Shown piece after piece: positions 7,886 to 16,630 of a DNA stretch of 64,000 nucleotides. The first letter of the stretch is position 1; every line of letters begins with the position of its first letter. Under the pieces are notes generated by a model. It was not told the origin of the DNA and did not search any database. It saw only the letters and a program-made list of their open reading frames with translations. Both the position numbers and the translations under genes were made by a program. Source of the DNA: Conyzicola nivalis (lineage in GTDB: Bacteria; Actinomycetota; Actinomycetes; Actinomycetales; Microbacteriaceae); NCBI RefSeq assembly GCF_014639655.1, contig NZ_BMGB01000001.1:434001-498000 (forward strand), in the 5' to 3' direction.

Positions 7886-9073
7886 CTATCCGCGCACGCA
7901 CGCTCCCGACGCGACCGTCTCGGTGAGGCTGGGGGCCTGGGCAGCGACGGGGGCGAGCTCGTTGGCGGTGAGGGCGTAGCCGACGTTGGCGAGATCGGCG
8001 CTCTTGGCGAAGACCACACCGACGACCGCGCCGTCGGTGGAGAGGAGCGGTCCGCCCGAGTTTCCCTCGCGCACGTCGGCGGCGAGCGTGTAGATCTCCC
8101 GGCTGCTCGCCGAGTCGCCGTAGATGTCGTCGACGGAGGTCGTCGCTATCGACAGCACCTTCGCGGGTCTGGTGCTGAAGGGCCCGCCGTAGGGGTAGCC
8201 GTCGACGACGCCGACGGCTCCGCGCTCGAGATTCGGCGCGACGGGTAGTGGCCTCGCCGTCATGCCGCTCACGGCGATCACCGCCACGTCTGTCGCGGGG
8301 TCGAAGTAGACGACCCGGCCGGCGAGCGCGCCGCCGCCCGGCACCTCGACGACGGGTTCGGTGACGCCGGCGACCACATGCGCGTTGGTGACGACGCGGT
8401 CGGCCGCGACGACGAAGCCGCTGCCGGTCTGGTTCTGGCCGCACTCGTAGGCGTTGCCGGTAATGCGCACCACGGACGCCGCGGCGGTGATCAGCGCGTC
8501 GGTGGACGTTTCGCCGCGTGGCAGGTCGGGCGACGTGGTGATGCCGCCGAGCGCCTCGGTGATGAGCGGGAGTCCGTCGTCGACGACCGTCGCCCGCAGC
8601 TGGGCGAGGAAGCCTTCGACGGGATCCGGTGTGAGGTCGCTGATGCCGCGCAGCACGGTGGACGCGCCGATGGCCTGCGAGAGCGCCGGGACGCCCAGCG
8701 CCGTCACGCTCAGCGCGAGCAGGGCGGCCATGAGCGCGGCCGCGACGCCGTTGACGATCGCGCCGAGCACGCGGTCGACGAAGCGCAGCGGCGACCGCTT
8801 GAGTCCGGATCGGATCGAGCGCCCGATCGAGGCGCCGAAGGAGTGCCCGAAGATCACGAGCGCGATGGCGGCGAAGACGGTCGCGACGATGCGCCACATC
8901 GGTTCCGGCACCCAGGATCCGACGAGCGGGATCGCGAAGTAGGCCACGACCGCACCCGCCGCCACCCCGAGGAGCGCGAAGGCGCTGTGTAGCAGGCCGC
9001 GGCGGTACCCGGCGACGACGTAGGAGGCGAGAAGAACGAGCAACAGCAGGTCGAGGATCCACGCTTCGCCCAT
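7886..9073 (-). CDS. MarP-like membrane serine protease (CvpA-type N-terminus plus trypsin fold)
   Basis: The start at ATG 9073 is set by GGAGG six bases upstream, giving 395 aa. Four hydrophobic helices at about residues 5-115 form a CvpA-like domain, followed by a chymotrypsin-fold protease in which NAHVVAG (His), DPATDVAVI (Asp) and VREGNSGGPLL (Ser) supply the catalytic triad. This is the layout of mycobacterial MarP (Rv3671c), a periplasmic protease needed for acid and oxidative stress survival by activating a peptidoglycan hydrolase. The two Cys around the domain start may form the regulatory disulfide described for MarP; that is inference. It is divergent from the HtrA-like gene. Confidence 0.85.
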   Translation of the reverse strand: MGEAWILDLLLLVLLASYVVAGYRRGLLHSAFALLGVAAGAVVAYFAIPLVGSWVPEPMWRIVATVFAAIALVIFGHSFGASIGRSIRSGLKRSPLRFVDRVLGAIVNGVAAALMAALLALSVTALGVPALSQAIGASTVLRGISDLTPDPVEGFLAQLRATVVDDGLPLITEALGGITTSPDLPRGETSTDALITAAASVVRITGNAYECGQNQTGSGFVVAADRVVTNAHVVAGVTEPVVEVPGGGALAGRVVYFDPATDVAVIAVSGMTARPLPVAPNLERGAVGVVDGYPYGGPFSTRPAKVLSIATTSVDDIYGDSASSREIYTLAADVREGNSGGPLLSTDGAVVGVVFAKSADLANVGYALTANELAPVAAQAPSLTETVASGACVRG

Positions 9074-9286
9074 GTCGTCCTCCGTGTCATCCGTATCGCC
9101 CCTGGCTTCCATCCGGGGCGGTGCAGCTATGAGCGTACGGTGCGCAACCGATAGCGGATGTCGTGGCCAACGTTCGTGCACGGGCAACTCATAGTCGGGG
9201 TGCTGTCGGGTGTCGGCTGAGTCATACGGCTCTCATAGGAAACGGGAGTGTCCTGTTCTCACTAGCCCACCCACACAGGAGCCCCC

Positions 9287-10579
9287 ATGGAAGAGAACAC
9301 CGCACCCGTCGTCCCCGCGTACGCCGTCACGTCGACGGAGACCGCGCCTCCGCTCGCCCCGGACGCCGCGCCGGGACGCGCTCGCCGCCGGCGCACCACT
9401 CTCTTCCTCGTGGGCGGGGTGACCGCGCTCGCCCTGTGCATCGGTGGCGGGGGAGTCGCCCTCGGGGTGGGTATCGCGGCCGCCGACAATGTCGCCGCCA
9501 TCTCCGCGCTCGAGCAGAGGGCGTCCGACACCTACGGTTCGGCGCAGAGCGGGACCTTCCAGCCGACGTCGCCGTTCGGCGGCAGTTCGGGAACCGGCAC
9601 CGGTACCGGTACCGCCACGAGCACCAGTACCACCGCCACGGCCGCGACCGACGCGCAGAAGCTCGGTGTGGTCACCATTCTCTCCGACCTCTACTACAGC
9701 GAGACCTCGCAGGCCGCCGGTACCGGCATCGTGCTCACCTCGAGCGGGCAGATCCTCACCAACAACCACGTGGTCGAGGGTGCGACGAGCATCGAGGTCA
9801 CGGTCGAGTCGACGGGCGAGACGTACCGGGCCGAGGTGGTCGGTACGGATGCCACGGACGATATCGCCGTGCTGCAGCTGGAGACGTCGTCGGGTAAAGC
9901 GGTGTCGGGGCTGACCGCGGCGTCGCTCGACGACGACACCCTCGCGTTCGGCGACGCGATCACGTCGGTCGGCAACGCGGAAGGGATGGGCGACCTCGTG
10001 GCTGCCGCGGGCACGGTGACAGCGCTGGACGAGAACATCACCGTCGGCAACGAGGGCACCGGGACATCCGAAAGCCTGACCGGTCTGATCCAGATCGACG
10101 CCGACGTCGTCTCCGGCGATTCGGGCGGGCCGCTCGTCGACGCCGAGGGCGAGGTGGCCGGTGTCGTCACGGCCGCGTCGTCGGGGACCGCGGACATCAC
10201 CGGGTTCGCTATCCCGATCGCGACCGCGATGACTATCGCCGAGCAGATCCTGGCCGGCGACGAGTCGGGCAACGTGTCGATCGGTGCGCCGGCCTTCCTC
10301 GGCGTGCAGCTCGCCACCACCCAAGGCACCGCGGGGGTCACGCTCGGCGGGGCAATCGCCGGCACGCCTGCGGCGAGCGCCGGCCTGGTCGCGGGCGACG
10401 TGATCACGGACATGGACGGCGTCACGATCACGGCCACCGACACGCTCAGTGCATCGGACGTGCTCAGCGCCGCCATCGCCGCGCACGAGGTGGGCGACTC
10501 GGTCACCCTCGGCTATACGACCGCCGCGGGAGTCGCGAGCACCGTGGTGGTGACGCTGATGGCAGGACCCGCCGCGTAA
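9287..10579 (+). CDS. HtrA/DegP-like serine protease with one TM helix and PDZ domain
   Basis: The 430-aa product begins at ATG 9287 after AGGAG. A single hydrophobic helix (about residues 43-70) anchors it, followed by a Thr/Ser/Gly linker with TGTGTG repeats, a trypsin-like domain with His161 (NNHVVEG), Asp192 (DDIAVLQL) and Ser279 (GDSGGPL), and a PDZ domain from about residue 330 (GLVAGDVITDMDG). Such proteases degrade misfolded envelope proteins and act in stress responses. The adjacent divergent MarP-like gene means two extracytoplasmic serine proteases share about 210 bases of upstream DNA. Confidence 0.88.
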   Translation: MEENTAPVVPAYAVTSTETAPPLAPDAAPGRARRRRTTLFLVGGVTALALCIGGGGVALGVGIAAADNVAAISALEQRASDTYGSAQSGTFQPTSPFGGSSGTGTGTGTATSTSTTATAATDAQKLGVVTILSDLYYSETSQAAGTGIVLTSSGQILTNNHVVEGATSIEVTVESTGETYRAEVVGTDATDDIAVLQLETSSGKAVSGLTAASLDDDTLAFGDAITSVGNAEGMGDLVAAAGTVTALDENITVGNEGTGTSESLTGLIQIDADVVSGDSGGPLVDAEGEVAGVVTAASSGTADITGFAIPIATAMTIAEQILAGDESGNVSIGAPAFLGVQLATTQGTAGVTLGGAIAGTPAASAGLVAGDVITDMDGVTITATDTLSASDVLSAAIAAHEVGDSVTLGYTTAAGVASTVVVTLMAGPAA

Positions 10580-10790
10580 CTCCACCGAGCGCCACGGGCT
10601 GGACGCTCCGCGCTCGGACCACCGCGGTCCCGTCGATCCCCCCCGGTCGGCGGGGCCGTGCTGTGTCTCGCGCCGCCCGCACGTTCGCCCGCCCGTTCCC
10701 GTTCGCCGGGAAGATGCTGGTCGCGCCCCGTTCTGGGTCTGTGCGTGGGGGAGCGGCGCCCGTAGCCTCGGTGGAGGAAGTGGGGGACAC

Positions 10791-11858
10791 ATGACCGACA
10801 TCAGGCAGAACGGCGCACCGTCCGCACCGCCCTCGCCGCCCGAGTTCGCCGAGCCGTCGCTGTCCAAAGTCCGCCCGAGCGCGCAACAGCTCGCCGTGCA
10901 GGCGATCGCGTCGGAGGCTCTTGTGGCACCCGCGTCGGTGACTGCGGTCGCGTCGGCGCCCTTGTCTGTCCCGGCTCTCCCGCCCAGCTCCGCACTCGCG
11001 CACGATCTCGCGCTCGCCGCAGCCGGATCCCTGCGCTCGCGCGTCCCCGCCTTCGCCCTGATGAAGGAGTGTCTCCGCGTCCAGTCGAGCGCTCCGGAAC
11101 GCTCCGCACTGGCGCGCGTGCTCGGACGCGAGCCGCTGCATCCGGATGCCCTCAGCTGGTATCGCGGCGCCGTCGGCGAACTGCAGGTCGCACGCGTCTT
11201 GGGCAAGCTCGACCCGCGATGGACGGTGCTCCAAGCGGTGCCCGTCGGCTCGGCCGGTGCCGACATCGACCACGTGCTGATCGGCCTCGGCGGGACATTC
11301 ACGATCAACACCAAGAACCACGGGGGCAAGAAGGTGTGGGCGGCCGGCACGACGTTTATGGTCAACGGGCAGAAGCTCGCCCATATCCACCACTCAACGT
11401 TCGAGGCGCAGCGCGCGGCCCGGCTGCTCACCGACGCGACGGGCACGTCGGTGTCGGTCACGCCGCTCATCGTCCTCGTGAATCCGGCTTCGCTCGCGCG
11501 CAAGATGCCTGACGTGACGGTTCTGGATGCGACGGAACTCCTCCGCTGGATCAGACGCCAGCCGCAAATGCAGACGGATGCCACGGTCGCCCGCATCACC
11601 TGGGCCGCCGCACGACGCGACACCTGGACGACGCTGGTGGATGACGGTGCCGTGCCGGCCAAGAGTCCCGGGCACGTCGAAGACGACTACGAGCAGCAAT
11701 TCGCCGCCCGCCGCGCCGAGGTCGACGCGGCGCAGTCGCGGCGGCGAGCCTGGTCGCTGCTCGTAGCCCTCGCCTTCCTCTCCGGCGTGGTCGGAGCGAC
11801 CCTACTGCTTGCGCCGTTCATCCCCGAGATCCTCTCGAAGCTGGTCGGCGGCCTGTAG
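10791..11858 (+). CDS. NERD-domain protein with C-terminal membrane anchor (paralogue 2)
   Basis: The 355-aa protein is a clear paralogue of 2812-3645: both share the segment PVGS..DIDHV.IG.GG.F.INTK.H.G..VWA and a similar tail ending in a hydrophobic helix (here about residues 325-348). It differs by an N-terminal Ser/Pro/Ala-rich extension of about 80 residues. The start at ATG 10791 follows a purine-rich GGAGGAAGTGGGGG stretch. The NERD core is related to restriction-endonuclease folds, but activity is not established. The 210-base gap before it shows GC-rich DNA with no other recognised feature. Confidence 0.8.
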   Translation: MTDIRQNGAPSAPPSPPEFAEPSLSKVRPSAQQLAVQAIASEALVAPASVTAVASAPLSVPALPPSSALAHDLALAAAGSLRSRVPAFALMKECLRVQSSAPERSALARVLGREPLHPDALSWYRGAVGELQVARVLGKLDPRWTVLQAVPVGSAGADIDHVLIGLGGTFTINTKNHGGKKVWAAGTTFMVNGQKLAHIHHSTFEAQRAARLLTDATGTSVSVTPLIVLVNPASLARKMPDVTVLDATELLRWIRRQPQMQTDATVARITWAAARRDTWTTLVDDGAVPAKSPGHVEDDYEQQFAARRAEVDAAQSRRRAWSLLVALAFLSGVVGATLLLAPFIPEILSKLVGGL

Positions 11859-11902
11859 CGCACCGCCGGCGCGGCCAGATACCGGCGCCCGCTACCCGCC
11901 GT

Positions 11903-13246
11903 TCATGCGGCCTCCGGTAGCTGCGTGGCCGGATGCGTCAGGTAGGTGCGCCCGCTCGGCAACTCCCACTCGATGTCGCCGTTGGGCAGGTTGCGCATCT
12001 TCACGCGGGTGTGGGTTCTCACCTTGTGGTGATCGGCGCAGAGGCAGGCGAGATTGCCGAGCTTGGTCGTGCCGCCCCCGGCCCACTCGCGCGTGTGGTC
12101 GAGTTCGGCGTGGGTAGCCGGTTGCTCGCATCCGATCGCCCGGCAGACCCCGTCGCGCACGCGCACCACATTCTTGAGATCGGCGGGCACGGCATACGTC
12201 GTGCGGTCGAAGTCGAGGATCGCGCTCGATACCGGATGCACGAGTAGTCGGGTGAAGCTCGGCGCCGTCGCGGCGATCTGCCGGGCGGTCTCGGGATCGA
12301 TCGGCCCGTACCCCTCGAGATCGCCCGGCTCGTCAGTACGGCCAAGCAGCGTCATAACCGGAACGGTCACCAACACCTTGGGCCGAATGCCGTGCCCGAC
12401 GTTGGGCCGCGGCCCGCCCGTGCCCTCTAATGTGGCCTCGCAGGTGTCGCCGGTGAGCAGCAGGTCGGTGAAGGCGTCCGCCCGTTTCTGCGCCATCGTG
12501 CGTTCGTCGCCCTCGATCGTGGGTGCGCCCGCGATCGTTGTGAGCCGGTCGCGAATGGCCTGCACGACCTCCGCGCTCAGGGTCGCGCCGATCACGGCCA
12601 TGCCGTCGTCGCCCGGCTCGAACCACACCGTGCGCTTCTCGACCGCCTCGATGTGGCGCTCGACGCTCGACGAGGGCTGCAGCCTCTCGCGCAACCGGAT
12701 CGCCGCCTTCTTCAGCTTCGGCACCGTGACCTCTTTGGCGGGCGGCAGCAGCGTCTGCTCGAACTCTTCGATGCTTCCGTCGGGCACCGACGAACCCTGG
12801 TCGATCATCACGCGAGCGTGGGGGTAGCTGATCGAGCCCTCCCTCAGTGCCGTGAGGGTCTCGGGCAGCCGGTTCACCAGCAGCTTGCTCTGCCAGATCA
12901 GGTTGCGCGCCGTGTTGTCGCTCACGCGCAGCACGCCGACGAGCTCCATCACGACGATCTTCTCGGCGCACACCCGCTCACTCCAGCCGTGGTCGCCCGG
13001 CGAATCGCTCGCCGCAAACGACATCTGTTCGCTGCAGACCCGCAGCCGGTCGATCGCCGCCGCCCGCGCCGCATGGGCCGAGGCGATGGCGCGCTCGGCC
13101 TCCTCGACGTCGTCAAGCGCGGCCCGGTACTGGGCAAGACAGGGATCGGGAGGAATAACATCGGGTGGCGGGTCGCACAAACCCCTGCCACCGTCGGCCG
13201 ACACGGGGTACGTGTCGGCGGCCGGATCGTTCTCTGCTTCGTTCAT
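11903..13246 (-). CDS. DUF222 protein with C-terminal HNH endonuclease domain
   Basis: The product is a member of the large actinobacterial DUF222-HNH family, which often occurs in many copies per genome and has been suspected of mobility or phage-related function. Residues about 40-330 form the helical DUF222 part; the HNH domain near the C-terminus shows CRAIGC, then HAELDHTREWAGGG and CLCADHHKVRTH, with the metal and catalytic His residues present. The chosen ATG at 13246 gives 447 aa but lacks a good ribosome site; a TTG at 13327 would add 27 residues. It sits immediately beside a low-GC islet. Confidence 0.8.
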   Translation of the reverse strand: MNEAENDPAADTYPVSADGGRGLCDPPPDVIPPDPCLAQYRAALDDVEEAERAIASAHAARAAAIDRLRVCSEQMSFAASDSPGDHGWSERVCAEKIVVMELVGVLRVSDNTARNLIWQSKLLVNRLPETLTALREGSISYPHARVMIDQGSSVPDGSIEEFEQTLLPPAKEVTVPKLKKAAIRLRERLQPSSSVERHIEAVEKRTVWFEPGDDGMAVIGATLSAEVVQAIRDRLTTIAGAPTIEGDERTMAQKRADAFTDLLLTGDTCEATLEGTGGPRPNVGHGIRPKVLVTVPVMTLLGRTDEPGDLEGYGPIDPETARQIAATAPSFTRLLVHPVSSAILDFDRTTYAVPADLKNVVRVRDGVCRAIGCEQPATHAELDHTREWAGGGTTKLGNLACLCADHHKVRTHTRVKMRNLPNGDIEWELPSGRTYLTHPATQLPEAA

Positions 13247-13342
13247 GCCGACATAGAAAGCGACCCCACCGACACCGCCCGCATCTCTCCACAGTCCTGT
13301 GAACACACGATGCCATGTGAAGGTCAAGCGGAGCTCGGATGA

Positions 13343-13711
13343 TCAGCCCCTCCGTGAGCAGGCCCCTTCCATAGGCGATACGTCTGCGACGACGTCACAG
13401 TTCTCATCTCGTCCCGAAAGGGCGCGTAGACCGTGTTCGGCGACCAACCCGTCGGCAGTTGCGCCCTCTAGTAGGTCACAGCAAACGCAGATGTTGCCGA
13501 CTTCGTCGCCCTCGCTGTCCCAACCGATGTGATCGACGCGGACAACTTGAAGGTGGATGTCGCCACTAATGTGAATCACGATTGCATCCGCCAAATAGCG
13601 AACGCTAGCCGCCTCGATCGGCAGTGCAACGTAACTGCTCGTCAATTCCGATAGCGCCGAGGACAGGGATGTCACGTCATACCACAAGCAGGAGCATGGG
13701 CCGACGTGCAT
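13343..13711 (-). CDS. Hypothetical protein in low-GC islet
   Basis: This 122-aa frame on the minus strand begins at ATG 13711. It has no recognised domain; the central part (VRYLADAIVIHISGDIHLQV) looks like beta structure and there is a Cys cluster ICVCC near residue 75. Base composition and codon choice are less GC-biased than in neighbouring genes. It lies between the DUF222-HNH gene and the divergent two-gene pair at 13865-15324, so it may belong to the same acquired segment. Whether it is expressed is uncertain because the ribosome site is weak. Confidence 0.45.
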   Translation of the reverse strand: MHVGPCSCLWYDVTSLSSALSELTSSYVALPIEAASVRYLADAIVIHISGDIHLQVVRVDHIGWDSEGDEVGNICVCCDLLEGATADGLVAEHGLRALSGRDENCDVVADVSPMEGACSRRG

Positions 13712-13864
13712 CCCAAAGATCGATGTCGGAAGGATGAAATTCCTGGACTCTCGCCAATTGGTTCGATTCGGATAGTCCCGTTTAGGGGGCTATGTCGAAT
13801 GAGTCATTCTCGATTACTGTGGTGCGGAAAGCAAACAGTTTCCAGATGAATGCAGTGGAGCAAA

Positions 13865-14863
13865 ATGACAGGTCGACGGGTCCAGTTTTGGCGAATCAAT
13901 GATGGGCCGGGTGCCGCGTTGTCGTTCAAGTTCCCCGCCAAGAAGGTGGTTACCGCGCTGAAAAGAGCTGAATTAGTAAGCGGCGCGCGATATTTTCAAT
14001 GCGTGGATGGAGTGAACCTCCTCGCCGAGGCCCGGTTGATCCCCGGAAAGAGACCGGGGCTCGCACTCTACAACCGACGCAGCGTGAATCTCCCACGTCA
14101 GGAGCAAGACGGAGTTATATCGGACCTCAACTTGCCCCGCCGAGGTACCCTCGCAGAAGCCACGTTCGTCACCTTCTTCCCGCGAAACATTGTCGGCGTG
14201 CTTTACAACTATCAGGGGCCCGCGGCCTCGCGGCTGCCGGAATACTTGAACGCAAAGCTGGGTGTCGATATCTCAATTTCGCCAGTATTTCGTAGCGATG
14301 CTTTCGACGTTTTGTCGCGAATGGATTTGAGCAAGCTATCCATCTCCATCGAGGCTGATCAAGCACACTTACTCAGCGGCAGCAGCAGCGGCAGCGGCAG
14401 CGGGGAGGCAACTTCTACTGGACTCGCGCGGATCGTGGACGATGCTGCAAACTACAGCCAAGGGGGCGTCATAGAGATCACCATGTCCGTTGGGCGCAGA
14501 GGTCTTATTGAAGAGCGGCATGCAATCCGAGAGCGGATCCACGCCACCGCTATGTCGCTCGCTCGCGGAACTGGACTCGAATACTTCAACAAAGCGAAGG
14601 CGGAAGGCCGTGACCCGAGCAGCGGCGATTCCGTAAGCGTCGACCTAATCCGAGATCGGCTTGTCCACTCTGTAACGGTCGACGAAGAGACGCGAGGGTC
14701 AGTCGAAGTCCTGACGGAAGCTGCCTTCGCGTCGATCAACTCAGCATGGTCCGAGTCACGATCATTCCTGGAGTCTGAGTTCGATGAAGTTGATTCGCAA
14801 GCTGAACCTGGCTATGTCGGAGGGTGGGTCTCTACTCGACGTCAGGACGAAGATTTGGAGTAG
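13865..14863 (+). CDS. Unrecognised soluble protein, first gene of a low-GC two-gene cassette
   Basis: The start ATG 13865 is supported by TGGAG four bases upstream; an earlier in-frame ATG at 13850 is less likely. The 332-aa product has no signal peptide or TM helix. An N-terminal half (about 1-160) contains FVTFFPRNIVGVLYNYQG, a Ser/Gly linker at about 170-180 separates it from a second half ending in an acidic tail. Codon use includes TTA, AGA and ATA-type codons avoided elsewhere in the window. The next gene begins two bases after its stop, so the two are cotranscribed and probably act together. I do not recognise the family. Phage defence or another conflict role is only a guess from size, partner and composition. 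Confidence 0.7.
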   Translation: MTGRRVQFWRINDGPGAALSFKFPAKKVVTALKRAELVSGARYFQCVDGVNLLAEARLIPGKRPGLALYNRRSVNLPRQEQDGVISDLNLPRRGTLAEATFVTFFPRNIVGVLYNYQGPAASRLPEYLNAKLGVDISISPVFRSDAFDVLSRMDLSKLSISIEADQAHLLSGSSSGSGSGEATSTGLARIVDDAANYSQGGVIEITMSVGRRGLIEERHAIRERIHATAMSLARGTGLEYFNKAKAEGRDPSSGDSVSVDLIRDRLVHSVTVDEETRGSVEVLTEAAFASINSAWSESRSFLESEFDEVDSQAEPGYVGGWVSTRRQDEDLE

Positions 14864-14865
14864 CG

Positions 14866-15324
14866 ATGATACACAGATGGGTCGACCGCCCCGCATTCGA
14901 TTGGCTAGTTGCCGGTTTGATGGGGGTGTTTACCTTCTTCTTTGTTGACTTGGTGTCCGAGTCGGTAAACGGAAGCCGCGCTATTTTAGTGTCGCTTTTT
15001 CAGGGACTTGCGGCTATCGCGATTACACTCGCCGGTTTTGTTCTCACCACCATCACGCTTTTGGTGGGGCAGTTGAAATCAAAGGTCGACACCCTTAATG
15101 CCAAGTGGAAACCCGGGTCGAGTCGAGAGATTGGCGAGCTTATGTTTAAGCCACTCATCTTTCTCGTGCTGGCATTTGCATCCTCTATCGCTGTCGTTGT
15201 GGCGAGCGGGCAGCAAGGCATATTTCGCACGATTGTTATCGCGACTGCTTTGGGACTTGCGGCCGGCGCTTTTTCTGCACTCTGTCGGAACGTCTGGCTA
15301 ATCTCCAGGTTGGTCAAGCAATAG
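14866..15324 (+). CDS. Small four-helix membrane protein, second gene of the low-GC cassette
   Basis: The start ATG 14866 follows TTTGGAG and lies two bases after the stop of the upstream gene. The 152-aa protein has four hydrophobic segments at about residues 13-32, 38-66, 95-117 and 121-143, with a charged cytoplasmic loop (KSKVDTLNAKWKPGSS) between helices two and three. No enzyme motif is visible. Its codon use matches the upstream gene and not the neighbours. Small membrane proteins coupled to a soluble partner are common as effectors in defence cassettes, but also in signalling and transport; function is unknown. Confidence 0.7.
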   Translation: MIHRWVDRPAFDWLVAGLMGVFTFFFVDLVSESVNGSRAILVSLFQGLAAIAITLAGFVLTTITLLVGQLKSKVDTLNAKWKPGSSREIGELMFKPLIFLVLAFASSIAVVVASGQQGIFRTIVIATALGLAAGAFSALCRNVWLISRLVKQ

Positions 15325-15363
15325 CCTTCTTGCGAGGGGTATCGAACGCCGCCCATCCCAAAC

Positions 15364-15371
15364 CTGCTAAA
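15364..15371 (+). promoter_or_regulatory. Probable rpsO promoter -10 (extended)
   Basis: TGCTAAACT is an extended -10 element about 90 bases upstream of rpsO, in the gap after the low-GC cassette. Confidence 0.4.
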
Positions 15372-15459
15372 CTCACAAGGTTGCCGTCAAACGGCCGCGG
15401 ATAAAGAGAGCTGGCACATCCTGTGACCGGCACCGCGCAACGAGGGAAAGGGGTCATCT

Positions 15460-15729
15460 ATGCCTTTAGCACCAGATGCCAAGAAAGCAATCATCGACGA
15501 GTACGCCACTCACCCTGGTGACACGGGAAGCCCCGAAGTGCAGGTCGCTATGCTGACCGCACGAATTCTGGACCTCACCGAGCACTTGAAAGAGCACAAG
15601 CACGACCACCACTCGCGTCGTGGACTGCTTCTGCTGGTCGGCCAGCGTCGTCGCTTGCTCGGCTACCTCGCAGACGTGAACATCGAGCGTTACCGCTCGC
15701 TGATCGCACGCCTCGGACTGCGCCGCTAG
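15460..15729 (+). CDS. rpsO: 30S ribosomal protein S15
   Basis: The 89-aa product has the full S15 length and signatures ([37 protein letters not shown]). S15 binds 16S rRNA early in assembly of the small subunit platform. AAAGGGG precedes the ATG. In many bacteria rpsO and pnp are adjacent; here about 10 kb of other genes lie between them, so the usual rpsO-pnp operon is split. Confidence 0.97.
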   Translation: MPLAPDAKKAIIDEYATHPGDTGSPEVQVAMLTARILDLTEHLKEHKHDHHSRRGLLLLVGQRRRLLGYLADVNIERYRSLIARLGLRR

Positions 15730-15764
15730 TTTGCTCCGCTAGGAACGAACCTGTTCTTGGAACG

Positions 15765-15800
15765 GAAGCCGTCATCCCTCGTGGATGGCGGCTTTCGTGG
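15765..15800 (+). terminator. Intrinsic-type terminator after rpsO
   Basis: A 13-bp stem (left arm 15765-15777, right arm 15783-15795, one G-T wobble) with a short loop is followed by CGTGGTTTA. It stands 36 bases after the rpsO stop. Confidence 0.75.
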
Positions 15801-15821
15801 TTTAACGCGGTAATAGAGAGC

Positions 15822-16598
15822 ATGCCCACCTTTATCAAGCGCAGACCGGATGCTCCTGCCGGATTCTTCGAGGCCGAAGCCGCCGGACTGGCCTGGCTGG
15901 CGGAGGCGACCGACGGTGTGCGCGTCGCCGGTGTGATCCGCGTGGCACCCGGCGAGATCGAGTTGGAACGGATAGCCGAGGTCACCCCGACCGCCGAAGC
16001 CGCCGACGCGTTCGGAGCGGCGCTCGCCCGCACCCACGCCGCCGGTGCCGCGGCCTTCGGGTCACCTCCCGAGGGCCACACCGGCCCGTTGTTCATCGGC
16101 CGCCGCCCCCTCACAGCGGCGCGGCAGACCCGCTGGGGCCGCTTCTACGCGCGCGACCGCGTGCTGCCGTACCTGAGCCTCGCCGTGCAAGCCGGCACCG
16201 TGAACGAGCGCGAGGAACGTGTCATCCGCGCCGCCTGCGACCGCATCGCGAACGGCGACTTCGACGACTCCGAGCCACCGGCCCGGCTGCACGGCGACCT
16301 CTGGACGGGCAACGTCCTGTGGGCGCGCGACGGCGCGGTGCTCATCGACCCGGCCGCGCACGGCGGACACCGCGAGACCGACCTCGCGATGCTGGCGCTG
16401 TTCGGATGTCCCTTCCTCGAGCGAGTGCTCGGGGCGTACGACGCGAGCGCCGTCGACCTGGGTGCGCCCCTGCGCGACGGCTGGCGCGATCGCATGCCCG
16501 TACACCAGCTGCACCCGCTCGCGGTGCACGCCGCCGGGCACGGCCGCAGCTACGGCGTCGCCCTCGCCGACGCGGCCGGCCGAACGCTGGAGTTGTAA
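15822..16598 (+). CDS. Fructosamine kinase / phosphotransferase family protein
   Basis: The 258-aa product has the kinase signature HGDLWTGNVLW (catalytic loop, about residues 157-167) followed by IDPAAHGGHRETDLAML (metal-binding DPxxxxGxxExD pattern), as in fructosamine-3-kinase and aminoglycoside phosphotransferase relatives. Fructosamine kinases phosphorylate ketoamines on glycated proteins or free amino acids and so start deglycation. The exact substrate is not evident. It follows the rpsO terminator, so it needs its own promoter; a 32-base gap to the FUSC gene allows cotranscription with it. Confidence 0.82.
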   Translation: MPTFIKRRPDAPAGFFEAEAAGLAWLAEATDGVRVAGVIRVAPGEIELERIAEVTPTAEAADAFGAALARTHAAGAAAFGSPPEGHTGPLFIGRRPLTAARQTRWGRFYARDRVLPYLSLAVQAGTVNEREERVIRAACDRIANGDFDDSEPPARLHGDLWTGNVLWARDGAVLIDPAAHGGHRETDLAMLALFGCPFLERVLGAYDASAVDLGAPLRDGWRDRMPVHQLHPLAVHAAGHGRSYGVALADAAGRTLEL

Positions 16599-16630
16599 CC
16601 TAGCCACTGCTTTATCTGTATCGGAGACCC

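Noticed and set aside
14370-14405. Possible microsatellite or CRISPR-like repeat
   Set aside because: It is a short codon run encoding a Ser/Gly linker; no spacers or regular repeats are present.
13260-15350. Integrase-bounded genomic island
   Set aside because: No integrase, tRNA gene or direct repeat flanks were seen, so only a compositionally unusual islet can be claimed.
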